From assembly GCF_040683095.1 (NCBI RefSeq), contig NZ_JBFBCI010000001.1, positions 186,001 through 250,000 on the forward strand: a stretch of DNA of 64,000 nt. The letters run 5' to 3'. The number at the start of each line of letters is the position of its first letter. The first letter of the stretch is position 1. This document shows, one piece after another, positions 14,115 through 22,338 of the stretch. Origin of the DNA: Sphaerisporangium sp040683095 (GTDB lineage: Bacteria; Actinomycetota; Actinomycetes; Streptosporangiales; Streptosporangiaceae). The notes under the pieces are model-generated. The model searched no databases and was not told where the DNA came from. It saw only the letters and a program-made list of their open reading frames with translations. The position numbers and the translations under genes are program-made.

Positions 14115-14273
14115 GTGCAGGTCAAGAAGGTTCTAACGTACGCAGCCATCGCGTTTGTGGCTTTCTACCTGTTCACCAGACCGGCTGACGCGGCTAGCGC
14201 GGTCAAGGGAGCAATGGACACTGTGGTGAATGCCGCGGATTCGCTGGCGCTATTCTTCACGAAGCTGACATGA
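14115..14273 (+). CDS. 52-aa membrane peptide
   Basis: GTG at 14115 is chosen because GGAGG lies five bases upstream; an ATG at 14040 would give a longer, less plausible product. One membrane segment (VLTYAAIAFVAFYLFTRP) is followed by a small amphipathic helix rich in Ala/Val. The stop overlaps the ATG of the PH-domain gene (ATGA), so the two are translationally coupled and probably work together. This two-gene arrangement recurs in actinomycetes; its function is unknown. Confidence 0.7.
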   Translation: MQVKKVLTYAAIAFVAFYLFTRPADAASAVKGAMDTVVNAADSLALFFTKLT

Positions 14274-14800
14274 GGCTGGTGACCCACGGGGACTCTGCTC
14301 CGTCGTCGGTCAACCGTTACCTTCTCCCCCAGGAACACCAGGTCATCATGGTGCGGCGCCACCCGGCCGTGCTGTTGCGACCGGTCGCCGAGGTCTTCGG
14401 CGGCCTGGTCCTGGCAGGACTGCTGAGCAAGTGGCTCGGAGGGAACCAGGGCGCACAGGCGTTGGTCATCGTCTGGTGGGCCTGGCTCCTCTTATTGATC
14501 CGCTTCGTGTGGAAAGTGGCGGAGTGGTCGGTTGACTACTTCGTGGTGACCTCGAAACGCATGCTATTGACAAGAGGTCTGATAACCCGCCGAGTGGACA
14601 TGATGCCCCTCGGCAAGGTCACGGACATGAGCTTCCAGCGCTCGTTGCTGGGTCGCATGCTCGGATACGGCGAGTTCGTCCTGGAGTCGGCCGGCCAAGA
14701 TCAGGCACTGTCGACGGTCCCCTTCATTCCGTATCCGGAGACCTTGTACCTGGAGGTCTGTCAGATGCTGTTCCCCAGCTCTGACGCCGACGATGATTAG
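14270..14800 (+). CDS. Membrane protein with bacterial PH domain (DUF304/bPH2)
   Basis: 176 residues: two membrane helices at about residues 35-75 (VFGGLVLAGLLSKWLG, ALVIVWWAWLLLLIRFVW), then a bacterial PH domain (VDYFVVTSKRMLLTRGLITR, VDMMPLGKVTDMSFQRSLLG, YGEFVLESAGQDQALSTVPF). Such domains face the cytoplasm and may recruit proteins to the membrane. It is coupled to the 52-aa membrane peptide by an ATGA overlap, and a strong terminator ends the unit. Confidence 0.85.
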   Translation: MRLVTHGDSAPSSVNRYLLPQEHQVIMVRRHPAVLLRPVAEVFGGLVLAGLLSKWLGGNQGAQALVIVWWAWLLLLIRFVWKVAEWSVDYFVVTSKRMLLTRGLITRRVDMMPLGKVTDMSFQRSLLGRMLGYGEFVLESAGQDQALSTVPFIPYPETLYLEVCQMLFPSSDADDD

Positions 14801-14814
14801 TCCACTTTCGTCCT

Positions 14815-14852
14815 GAATCCCGAGGTGTGAGACAACTTCACCCTCGGGATTC
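14815..14852 (+). terminator. Terminator after the PH-domain gene
   Basis: GAATCCCGAGG pairs with CCTCGGGATTC (with an inner GTGA/TCAC pairing), 15 bases past the stop. Confidence 0.8.
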
Positions 14853-14932
14853 TTGACGTGGGTATACCCCATTCGGCTCCTTCGTGCCATCATGGCGGAA
14901 CCATTGACCATATCCCCGCCCTAAGAGATCAC

Positions 14933-16270
14933 ATGCCGAGTCAGGGAACCATCGGTGATCGCGTCCGCGGACTGCGCCTGAGCAGGCGAATGTCTCAGGC
15001 CCAGCTGGCCGGACCCGACCTATCCGACAGTTATGTCTCTCTCATCGAGTCCGGCAAGCGCACGCCTACGCCCGTGGTGGCCCGCCTGCTAGCGGAGCGC
15101 CTAGGCTGCACGACCGAGTTTCTGCTGCACGGCATCGAGCCGCGTCAGCGCATCGACACCGAGCTCGGCCTTCGCCACGCCGAGCTGGAGCTCTACCACG
15201 GTGACGCGGCCCTCGCCGCCGATCGCTTCGGCGACATCGTCAAGGCCGCGGGTGAGGACAACGCGCTCCTCGCCGCACACGCCCGGCTCGGACGGGCGCG
15301 GGCCCTGGAGGCACAGGGCAAGATCGGCCGCGCGGTGGAGGCGTACGAGCGCCTGCGCCGTGAGGCCGCCGCGCACCCCGAGCGACTGGCCGACGTCCCG
15401 CTGACGGTGGCACTGTGCCGGTGCTACCAGAAGGCGGGCGACCTCATGCGGGCACGTGACCTCGGCGCCGAGGCACTGGCCCAGGTAATGGAACTGTCAC
15501 TTTTCCATGGCGAGGTGGCCGTCGAGCTCGCGGCGGCGCTGGCCGACGCCGAGATCGGCCTTCCGTACGTCGAGCAGGTGCTCGCCTCCACCGGCGTGCC
15601 CGTGCCCGACGACCGCACTACGGAGATCCTCTCGCTGTGGCAGGCGAGCGTCTCGGCGGCTGAAGGGGAGGACTCCGCGCTCGCGGTGCACTTCGCCGAC
15701 GACGCACTCTCCGCCGGGCGGCCGGCGCGGATCGCGCACCAGGTGGCGAGGGTCGCCATCCGCTGGGCCGAGATCTCCGCCACCAAGACCGTCGGAGACT
15801 CCGACCGCGTCGACGAGCTGGTCTCGCGTGCCGGTGAGGTCTTCTCCGTCCTGCCCGCCGAGTCGGCGGAGCACGCGCGCAGCCTGATCGTCCTGGCTCG
15901 CGTGCGGCTCGGGTCCGGCAACCCCGGCGGCGCGGAGCTCCTCGCCAAGCAGGCCCTCGGCCTGCTGCGGGAGGAGCCGGGGACGGTCGCCGCCCTGGCG
16001 CATCTCGTCCTGGCCGACGTCGCTTTGGCACGGTCCGAAGGAGGGGCTGAGGCCTGCCTGGAACGCGCGGGCGCGCTTCTGGCCGGGGCGCCGGGGGTGG
16101 GCCAGGCGCACGACCGTGAGATCGCCGCCGTGTGGCGTGAACTGGGGGATCTTTGGGGAAGAGCCGGTAACCGACAGCAGCAGACGGCCGCGTACCGCAG
16201 GGCATTGGAATCGGTCGGTGTAAGGTCGACCGTCGCCGGTGCCGTGACGTCCGCGGCGTCCGCACGATAG
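14933..16270 (+). CDS. XRE-type regulator with TPR-like repeats
   Basis: 445 residues from the ATG at 14933 (MPSQGTIGDRVRGLRLSRRM). A Cro/C1 helix-turn-helix occupies residues 5-62, with LSDSYVSLIESGKRTPTP as the recognition part. The rest is an all-alpha solenoid of degenerate TPR repeats about 35-40 residues long (for example AAHARLGRARALEAQGKIGR and ALLAREL-like turns near the end: RELGDLWGRAGNRQQQTAAY). This architecture fits a peptide- or protein-sensing regulator. No quorum-sensing peptide gene is evident next to it, although the coupled 52-aa peptide is nearby. Confidence 0.85.
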   Translation: MPSQGTIGDRVRGLRLSRRMSQAQLAGPDLSDSYVSLIESGKRTPTPVVARLLAERLGCTTEFLLHGIEPRQRIDTELGLRHAELELYHGDAALAADRFGDIVKAAGEDNALLAAHARLGRARALEAQGKIGRAVEAYERLRREAAAHPERLADVPLTVALCRCYQKAGDLMRARDLGAEALAQVMELSLFHGEVAVELAAALADAEIGLPYVEQVLASTGVPVPDDRTTEILSLWQASVSAAEGEDSALAVHFADDALSAGRPARIAHQVARVAIRWAEISATKTVGDSDRVDELVSRAGEVFSVLPAESAEHARSLIVLARVRLGSGNPGGAELLAKQALGLLREEPGTVAALAHLVLADVALARSEGGAEACLERAGALLAGAPGVGQAHDREIAAVWRELGDLWGRAGNRQQQTAAYRRALESVGVRSTVAGAVTSAASAR

Positions 16271-16324
16271 ACCTCCCCGCCCGGTCTCAGGATTTGGCGA
16301 GTAGACTCCGGAATAGTCAAGTTC

Positions 16325-16355
16325 AACCAATCATTGACTCGTAGGATGATTGGTT
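16325..16355. promoter_or_regulatory. Perfect 10-bp inverted repeat, operator of the FadR-type gene
   Basis: AACCAATCAT (16325-16334) and ATGATTGGTT (16346-16355) are exact complements separated by 11 bases. The right arm ends just before the GGAGGAGG ribosome-binding site of the GntR gene. The half-site TTGGT with its AT-rich interior resembles FadR-subfamily operators. Autorepression is the natural reading. Confidence 0.75.
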
Positions 16356-16373
16356 TCCCGGAGGAGGCTGACT

Positions 16374-17063
16374 GTGAGTCTGCGTACGGCGCAGCGGGCT
16401 TCGCTCGTCGACCAGGTGATCGAGCAGCTGAAAGACCAGATCACCTCGGGTTCCTGGCACCTGCACGCCAAGATCCCGACGGAGACCGTGCTGGCGGAGC
16501 AACTCGGCGTAGGCCGTAACACCGTGCGTGAGGCTGTGCGGGCCCTCACGCACGCGGGCCTGCTCGAGTGCCGGCAGGGCGACGGCACGTACGTCCGCGC
16601 GACCAGCGAGCTCTCCGGAGCCGTGGCGCGCCGGCTGCGTGCGGCCGAGCACCTCGAGATCCTCGAGGTGCGCCGGGCCCTGGAGGTCGAGGCCGCCAAG
16701 CTCGCCGCCGTCCGGCGCACCAAGGGCGACATAGAACTGATCGAGGCCGCGCTGCTGCGCCGCGAGCAGGCCTGGGCCGAGGCCGAGGCCGACGCCTTCG
16801 TGGAGGCCGACCTGGCGTTCCACGTCGCGGTGGTCGAGGCCACGCACAACCGCGTGCTGATCGAGCTGTACAAGGACTTCTCGGCGGCGCTGCGGGCGAG
16901 CATCGCGGCGGCGGGCGCGCCGCTGGAGAACGGTCACATCCCTCACGACGCCATCGCCCGGGCCATCGCCGCGGGCGACGCGGCCGCCGCCGAGCGCGCC
17001 GGCCACGCCTGCATGGAGCACATCGCGATCGCGCTCAGCGACCCCGCCGAGCTGCTGGACTGA
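16374..17063 (+). CDS. GntR family regulator, FadR subfamily
   Basis: 229 residues from a GTG six bases after GGAGGAGG. The winged helix-turn-helix spans about residues 8-72 (HLHAKIPTETVLAEQLGVGR, NTVREAVRALTHAGLLECRQ). An all-helical FCD ligand-binding domain follows, with its metal-binding pattern: EADLAFHVAVVEATHN, HDAIARAIAAGDAAAAERAG and HACMEHI. These regulators sense carboxylic acids or amino-acid metabolites. The target is unknown and the adjacent genes are not metabolic. The gene is convergent with dnaN-like and probably autoregulated through the operator at 16325-16355. Confidence 0.9.
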   Translation: MSLRTAQRASLVDQVIEQLKDQITSGSWHLHAKIPTETVLAEQLGVGRNTVREAVRALTHAGLLECRQGDGTYVRATSELSGAVARRLRAAEHLEILEVRRALEVEAAKLAAVRRTKGDIELIEAALLRREQAWAEAEADAFVEADLAFHVAVVEATHNRVLIELYKDFSAALRASIAAAGAPLENGHIPHDAIARAIAAGDAAAAERAGHACMEHIAIALSDPAELLD

Positions 17064-17091
17064 CGCCCTTCCCGAGGGGCCGGGGCGTCAG
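17060..17091. terminator. Convergent terminator overlapping both stop codons
   Basis: CTGACGCCC (17060-17068) pairs with GGGCGTCAG (17083-17091). The stop codons of the GntR gene and of the DnaN-like gene lie in the two arms of the stem, so one compact hairpin serves both. Confidence 0.75.
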
Positions 17092-18182
17092 GCCAGCCGC
17101 AGGGACATCACGAGGTAGCGGAACGCGGGGTCGTCCCCGTCGTCGGTGATCAGCACCGGCCGCGTCGGGGACGCCAGGTTGACGAGGACGTTCTCGGTCT
17201 CGACGCCCGTGAGGCCGTCGAGCAGGTAGTGCGGCTGGAAGGCGATCTGAATATCGTCGCCTTCCAGCTCGGCCGCCACCGCCTCGGTGCCGCGGCCGAT
17301 ATCGCCGCCGCCCGCCTGCACCAGCACCTGGCCCTGGGTGAACGACAGGCGGATGGCGCTGCCCCGCTCGGCGACCAGCGCCACGCGCTTGATGGCCTCG
17401 ACGAACGGCGCCACCGCGACGCTCGCCCTGTTCGACCACTCGTCGGTGAGGCGCGAGCGGTAGTCGATGAACTGGTCGTCCAGCAGGCGGACCGTGGTGG
17501 TGCGCCCGGCGCACTCGAACCCGGCGATGCCGTCGCCGAGGCCGATCGTCACCTCGCCGGCGCGCAGGGAGCGGCCGACCTCGACCATCACCTTGGCGGG
17601 GATCATGACGCCCGCGCGCTCCTCGGGGCTCTGCGGGTTCCACAAAAGGTCGCGCGCGGCGATGCGGTAGCGGTCGGTGGACGCCAAGGAGACCTGGAGG
17701 CCGTCGATGTCGACGCGGATGCCGGTGAGCATGGGCAGCGTGTCGTCGCGGCTGGCGGCCACCGCCACCTGGCCGATCGCGGACGCCAGGACGCCGCCCC
17801 CGACCGCGCCCGCCTTCCGCGGCATCGGGGGAAGCGTCGGAAAGTCCTCGACGGGCATGGTCAGCAGGCCGAACTCGGCGCCGCCGCAGGTCAGCACGGC
17901 CTCGGAGCCCGAGGTGACGACCTGCACCGGCTCGGCGGGCAGGCTCTTGGTGATCTCTGCGAGCAGGCGCCCGGGAATCAGCACCTTGCCGGGCTCGGCG
18001 ATGTCGGCGTCGATCGAGGCGCGCGCCGAGACGTCGTAGTCGAACACCGAGAGCATGAGGCCGTCGTCCAGCGCGTCGAGCAGGATGCCGGACAGCACGG
18101 GCACCGCGGGGCGCGCCGGCAGCGTGCGAGCGATCCATGCCACCGCGTCGGCCAGGACATCGCGGCCCACCTGGAACTTCAC
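17088..18182 (-). CDS. DNA polymerase III beta-clamp-like protein (DnaN paralogue)
   Basis: 364 residues from a GTG at 18182 (MKFQVGRDVLADAVAWIART). The three clamp domains are recognisable (LPARPAVPVLSGILLDALDD; LPMLTGIRVDIDGLQVSLAS followed by TDRYRIA; a C-terminal part ending YLVMSLRLA). The second domain keeps the canonical TGI-R ... TD-(R)-YR-(I/L)-A signature. The final YLVMSLRLA differs from the usual (P/M)MP(M/V)R(L/V) end. The regular dnaN is expected beside dnaA at oriC, beyond the right edge, so this is probably a second clamp. Whether it loads on DNA is unknown. Confidence 0.85.
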   Translation of the reverse strand: MKFQVGRDVLADAVAWIARTLPARPAVPVLSGILLDALDDGLMLSVFDYDVSARASIDADIAEPGKVLIPGRLLAEITKSLPAEPVQVVTSGSEAVLTCGGAEFGLLTMPVEDFPTLPPMPRKAGAVGGGVLASAIGQVAVAASRDDTLPMLTGIRVDIDGLQVSLASTDRYRIAARDLLWNPQSPEERAGVMIPAKVMVEVGRSLRAGEVTIGLGDGIAGFECAGRTTTVRLLDDQFIDYRSRLTDEWSNRASVAVAPFVEAIKRVALVAERGSAIRLSFTQGQVLVQAGGGDIGRGTEAVAAELEGDDIQIAFQPHYLLDGLTGVETENVLVNLASPTRPVLITDDGDDPAFRYLVMSLRLA

Positions 18183-18255
18183 CCTGATCCACCCCCTTCG
18201 AAACGTCCGTCCTGAAACGGTAGCGCCTGGGTCGGACATTTGAGGGGCGGGCGGC

Positions 18256-18909
18256 TCAGCCCCGGGTGCCGTTGAGGTAGGCGAGAACGGCCAGCACCCT
18301 GCGGTTGTCGTCGTCGGACGGCGCGAGGTCGAGCTTGGCGAAGATGCTCGCGGTGTGCTTGGCCACGGCGCTCTCGCTCAGGTACAGGCGCTGGGCGATG
18401 GCGGCGTTGGAGCGTCCCTCGGCCATCAGTTCGAGCACCTCGCGCTCGCGCGGGGTCAGCCGTCCGAGCGGCTCGTTCCTGGCGTTGCTGGCGAGCAGCC
18501 GGGCGATCATGTCGGGGTCCATCGCGGTGCCCCCGCCCGCGACCCGGCGTACGGCGTCGACGAACTGGCCCGCGTTGAAGACGCGGTCCTTGAGCAGGTA
18601 GCCCACGCCGCCGGTGCCGTCGGCGAGAAGCTCGCGCGCGTACAGCTGTTCCACGTGCTGGGACAGGATCAGCACCGGGAGCCCGGGAATCGACCGCCGG
18701 GCGGCGAGCGCCGCCTGTAGCCCCTCGTCGGTGAAGGTCGGCGGCAGCCGTACGTCCACGACCGCGACCTCGGGGCGCTCGTCGAGCAGCGCCTTGAGCA
18801 GCTCGGGCCCGGACTCGACCGCCGCGACGATCTCGAACCCGTGCGCCTCGAGCAGGCGCACCAGCCCTTCGCGCAGCAGGTACAGGTCTTCGGCCAAGAC
18901 GACCCTCAT
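18256..18909 (-). CDS. LuxR-type response regulator
   Basis: 217 residues. The receiver domain has its phosphoacceptor Asp52 (VVDVRLP), the conserved Lys107 (GYLLKDR) and a threonine/serine switch (ILSQH). A NarL/LuxR helix-turn-helix starts at LTPREREVLELMAEGRSNAA (residues 151-170). The start ATG overlaps the stop of the histidine kinase gene by four bases (ATGA), so the two form a cognate pair. The divergent ABC exporter, with a palindrome in between, is the probable target. Confidence 0.93.
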   Translation of the reverse strand: MRVVLAEDLYLLREGLVRLLEAHGFEIVAAVESGPELLKALLDERPEVAVVDVRLPPTFTDEGLQAALAARRSIPGLPVLILSQHVEQLYARELLADGTGGVGYLLKDRVFNAGQFVDAVRRVAGGGTAMDPDMIARLLASNARNEPLGRLTPREREVLELMAEGRSNAAIAQRLYLSESAVAKHTASIFAKLDLAPSDDDNRRVLAVLAYLNGTRG

Positions 18910-20402
18910 GCGCAGGCCTCGCCGGCCGCCTTGAGCTGCCGGGACACGCGCATCCCGTAGGCGGCCATGCCGCCGCCGAGGGCGATCATGGCGAAGATGA
19001 CCGGGAGCTGGAGGACCTCGGGCAGGTAGAGCGCCAGGAACCAGCTCCGCTCGTCGACCCCGAAGATCTTCATGACCAGCGCGACGAGGCCCTGGGGGAA
19101 CAGCGGGAGCCAGAACAATCCCCAGCAGACCGCCATCAGCCGCACCTTCCGCCGCGGGACGACACCCCCGCCGACGATGCCCGGGAACGCGCGCGGGATC
19201 TCCACGACGGCCGTGGTCGGCCCTCCCTCAGGGCTGTTCAGCGCGAGCACGCCGTCGAACGCGGCCAGCCTGCGCTCGATGCCCTGGAGGCCGCTGCCCT
19301 TGGACGGGTCGGCGCCGCCGTGGCCGTCGTCGGTGACGGTCAGCCGCAGCGCGGCCCCCCGGTTGCTGATGTCGACCGTGACGGAGCGGGCGTCCGCGTG
19401 CCGGCCGGCGTTGGTGAGCAGCTCGCTGACCACGAAGTACGCGGCCGACTCGACCGGCGCCTCGGCGCGCGCCGGCAGGTCGACGCTCACGGTGACCTCC
19501 AGCGGGCTGTCCAGGGCGAGGGCCCGCACGGCGTCCCCGAGCCCGCGCTCGGCCAGGACCGGCGGGTGGATGCCGCGGACGAGCTGCCGCAGCTCCACCA
19601 GCGACGCGGCCGACGCCTCGCGCACCTTGGCGATCAGCGCCTTGGCCGCCCGCGGGTCGGACTCCACCAGTTCCTCCGCCGCCCCGAGCGTCATGCCGAT
19701 CGCGACCAGGCGGGCCTGAGCGCCGTCGTGCAGGTCGCGCTCGATGCGCCGCAGCTCGGCGGCCTGCGCGTCGACGGCCTCGGTGCGCGCCTGGGTGAGG
19801 TGGCGCACCTCGTTCAGCAGCCGGGCCCGCTGTGTGGGGGCGAGCAGGAGCTTCGTCCACAGGCCGTGCACGCGCGGCACGCGGGGCGCGATCAGCACGC
19901 CGCACGCCGCGAGGACCAGCCCGGCCAGTACCTCCACCGGCCGTGCGACCCTGGCGAGCAGCACGCCGTACCCCACCATGAGCAGGGGGGACGCGGCGAT
20001 GAGGCCGCCCACGACCGGCTCGGCGATCAGCCAGGCGTAGTCACGCCAGGTCGCCGGGTCCTTGATCATCCAGTCGAGGGTCCGGTTGAAGTTGGGGATC
20101 ATGGACGTGCGGTAGAGCTGCCTGCCCTCGCGGTACCACCCGTCGCGCTGCGGCACGGGCGGCGGCGGCGTGGGCCGGTACGGCGCGTCGATCGTCACGC
20201 CGGCCCACATGCCCGCGATCCGGCGTGCCTGTCGGGTGCGCCCGCGGACCATCCGCACGCTCATCGGGAACAGGAAGACCAGGCCGAGGCCGAAGGTCAG
20301 CGTGAACGCCACGAGGGCCACGGCGAGGATCACCACCTGCGTGGCGGCCAGCCCGAACAGCACGAGACCTCGGGCGAAGCCGGTCAGCGTCCTCACAATC
20401 AT
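18906..20402 (-). CDS. Sensor histidine kinase, HisKA_3 (NarL/DesK-like) family
   Basis: 498 residues. Two long hydrophobic spans lie at about 10-50 and two at 128-175, forming the membrane sensor. The dimerisation/phosphoacceptor segment carries ERDLHDGAQARLVAIG with His225. The HATPase_c domain shows the N box SELLTNAGRH (Asn331) and the glycine loop DDGHGG plus GSGLQGIERR. Unusually, two further membrane segments follow the ATPase domain (about 422-445 and 463-484), so the C-terminus returns to the membrane. It is translationally coupled to the response regulator. Confidence 0.93.
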   Translation of the reverse strand: MIVRTLTGFARGLVLFGLAATQVVILAVALVAFTLTFGLGLVFLFPMSVRMVRGRTRQARRIAGMWAGVTIDAPYRPTPPPPVPQRDGWYREGRQLYRTSMIPNFNRTLDWMIKDPATWRDYAWLIAEPVVGGLIAASPLLMVGYGVLLARVARPVEVLAGLVLAACGVLIAPRVPRVHGLWTKLLLAPTQRARLLNEVRHLTQARTEAVDAQAAELRRIERDLHDGAQARLVAIGMTLGAAEELVESDPRAAKALIAKVREASAASLVELRQLVRGIHPPVLAERGLGDAVRALALDSPLEVTVSVDLPARAEAPVESAAYFVVSELLTNAGRHADARSVTVDISNRGAALRLTVTDDGHGGADPSKGSGLQGIERRLAAFDGVLALNSPEGGPTTAVVEIPRAFPGIVGGGVVPRRKVRLMAVCWGLFWLPLFPQGLVALVMKIFGVDERSWFLALYLPEVLQLPVIFAMIALGGGMAAYGMRVSRQLKAAGEACA

Positions 20403-20459
20403 GCGGACCAGTCTGCGTCACCAGGGGTTTGGTTCCCAGTGGCGCTGGACGCCCGAATG

Positions 20460-20479
20460 GGGTGTACCTAGGTACACCC
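20460..20479. promoter_or_regulatory. 20-bp perfect palindrome between divergent operons
   Basis: GGGTGTACCTAGGTACACCC is identical on both strands. It lies 57 bases from the kinase start and 56 bases from the ABC ATPase start, the central position for controlling both. It is probably the site of the LuxR-type regulator encoded by the left operon. Confidence 0.8.
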
Positions 20480-20535
20480 TCGTCCGGGCGGCAGCCGCAT
20501 TCCGGGCGAACGACGCGATTCCTAGCTTCGATGGC

Positions 20536-21447
20536 ATGGCAATCATCGAGATCACCAATCTGCGAAAGCTGTACGGAGACCACGTGGCGGTGGACGACGT
20601 GTCGTTCGCCGTCGAGGAGGGGGAGGTCTTCGGCGTCGTCGGCCGCAACGGGGCGGGCAAGACGACCACGGTCGAATGCCTCTCGGGCCTGCGCGCGGCC
20701 GACGGCGGGACGATCGCCGTCACCGGCCTGGACCCGCGCCGCGACCGCGACGAGCTGCGGCGGCGGGTCGGCGTCCAGCTCCAGGACTGCTCGCTGCCCG
20801 ACAAACTGCGCGTGCACGAGGCGCTGCGGCTGTACGCATCGTTCTACGACCGGCCCGCGCGCTGGGAGGACCTGCTGGAGGAGGTCGGGCTCGGCCCCAA
20901 ACGCGACACGGCGTTCGCGAAGCTGTCCGGCGGCCAGCGGCAGCGGCTGTCCATCGCGCTGGCGCTGGTCGGCGACCCTCGCGTGGCGATCCTGGACGAG
21001 CTGACCACCGGCCTGGACCCGCACGCGCGGCGCGAGACCTGGGAGCTCATCGAGGCGGTCAAGGCCCGTGGCGTCACGATCGTGCTGGTCACGCACTTCA
21101 TGGAGGAGGCCGAGCGGCTCTGTGACCGGATCGCGGTGATCCACCGGGGGCGCGTCGCGGCGGTGGACACGCCCGCCGGTCTGATCGGGAGGGTGGACGG
21201 CACGCTGCGCGTCACCTTCCGCTGCCCGCCCGGCTCCGAGGGCGCGCTGCGGTCCGTCCCCGAGATCACGCGAGTCGTCCGGGACGGCGACGAGGTGAGG
21301 GTGACCGGGGGCGAGGACGTGCTGCTCGCGCTCACCACCGCGCTCTCCGCCCACCGGATCGTCCCCACGGGGCTGCGCGTGGAGCGGGCCACGCTCGACG
21401 ACGCCTTCCTCGCCATCACCGGCCACGCGGCCACCGACGAAGCCTAG
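20536..21447 (+). CDS. ABC exporter ATP-binding protein (DrrA-like)
   Basis: 303 residues. Walker A GRNGAGKTT (residues 36-44), the signature LSGGQRQRL (130-138) and Walker B VAILDEL (150-156) are all intact, followed by the H-loop LVTHFMEEAERLCDR. The C-terminal 80 residues form the extra domain seen in drug- and antibiotic-export ATPases of the DrrA type. The ATG at 20536 lacks an obvious ribosome-binding site, so leaderless or short-leader initiation is possible. The permease gene follows after 11 bases. Together with the divergent two-component system it forms a sensing-and-export module like that of cell-envelope stress systems. Confidence 0.93.
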   Translation: MAIIEITNLRKLYGDHVAVDDVSFAVEEGEVFGVVGRNGAGKTTTVECLSGLRAADGGTIAVTGLDPRRDRDELRRRVGVQLQDCSLPDKLRVHEALRLYASFYDRPARWEDLLEEVGLGPKRDTAFAKLSGGQRQRLSIALALVGDPRVAILDELTTGLDPHARRETWELIEAVKARGVTIVLVTHFMEEAERLCDRIAVIHRGRVAAVDTPAGLIGRVDGTLRVTFRCPPGSEGALRSVPEITRVVRDGDEVRVTGGEDVLLALTTALSAHRIVPTGLRVERATLDDAFLAITGHAATDEA

Positions 21448-21458
21448 GAGATCAAGAA

Positions 21459-22250
21459 ATGTCGCCCACCACCCTCACGACGTCCGGCGGCGCCCTGGCC
21501 GGCCGCACGGCCCTGCGGGCGCTCCTGCGCACCGAGACCATGCTCTACCTGCGGGAACCGCTGACCGCGTTCTTCACGCTGCTGCTCCCCCTCGGCCTGC
21601 TGCTGATCCTGGGCAGCGCCATCCCGGGCTTCCGCGACCCGGACCCGAGCCTCGGCGGGGAACGCGTCGTGGACACCCAGCTCCCCGTGATGATGATCGT
21701 GCTGTCCGTCATGATCTCCGCGTTCTCGGTGATCCCCTCGGTGCTCGCGGTGTACCGGGAACGCGGGGTTCTGCGCCGGATGTCCGTCACCCCCGTCTCG
21801 CCGGCGGCGCTACTGCTGACCCAGCTCGTGATCAACCTGGTGACGACGGTCGTCGCGGCGCTGCTGATGATCGTGTTCGGCAACCTGGTGTTCGGCACGC
21901 GGGTGCCCGCGCAGTTCCCGGTGTTCGCGCTCGCGTTCGTGCTCGGGGTGTGCGGACTGTTCGCGCTCGGCCTGTGCCTGGCGGCCGTCGTCCCGAACAG
22001 CCGCGTCGCCGGAGGCCTCGGCTCGGTCGTGATGTTCCCCCTGATGTTCCTGGCGGGCATGTGGGTACCGCGCGAGATCATGCCCGAGGTCCTGCGGAGG
22101 ATCGGCGACTTCACGCCCACCGGCGCCTTCGGCCAGACCATGCGCGACGCCTGGGCCGGGACGACCCCCGAGACGCTGCACCTCGCCGTCCTCGCCGTCT
22201 GGGCCGTGGGCGCGACGCTGCTCGCCGCCCGCACGTTCCGCTGGGAGTGA
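21459..22250 (+). CDS. ABC exporter permease (ABC-2 type)
   Basis: 263 residues with six predicted membrane spans, including LTAFFTLLLPLGLLLILGSA near the start and ALAFVLGVCGLFALGLCLAA in the middle. The ABC-2 signature VVMFPLMFLAGMWVPREIMP is in the C-terminal part. It partners the upstream ATPase to export a hydrophobic compound or lipid, most likely in response to envelope stress; the substrate is unknown. Confidence 0.9.
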   Translation: MSPTTLTTSGGALAGRTALRALLRTETMLYLREPLTAFFTLLLPLGLLLILGSAIPGFRDPDPSLGGERVVDTQLPVMMIVLSVMISAFSVIPSVLAVYRERGVLRRMSVTPVSPAALLLTQLVINLVTTVVAALLMIVFGNLVFGTRVPAQFPVFALAFVLGVCGLFALGLCLAAVVPNSRVAGGLGSVVMFPLMFLAGMWVPREIMPEVLRRIGDFTPTGAFGQTMRDAWAGTTPETLHLAVLAVWAVGATLLAARTFRWE

Positions 22251-22338
22251 CGGACCGCCGCATCGCCGGCATCCTCATGGCGACCGCCCGGCGACAGACC
22301 AGGGACGGGGACGACCCCCCTGTGGCATCCTCGAAGCT

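Noticed and set aside
19320..20471. 383-codon plus-strand frame over the histidine kinase
   Set aside because: Shadow frame rich in Gly/Arg/His, opposite an intact kinase; it also reads through the palindrome.
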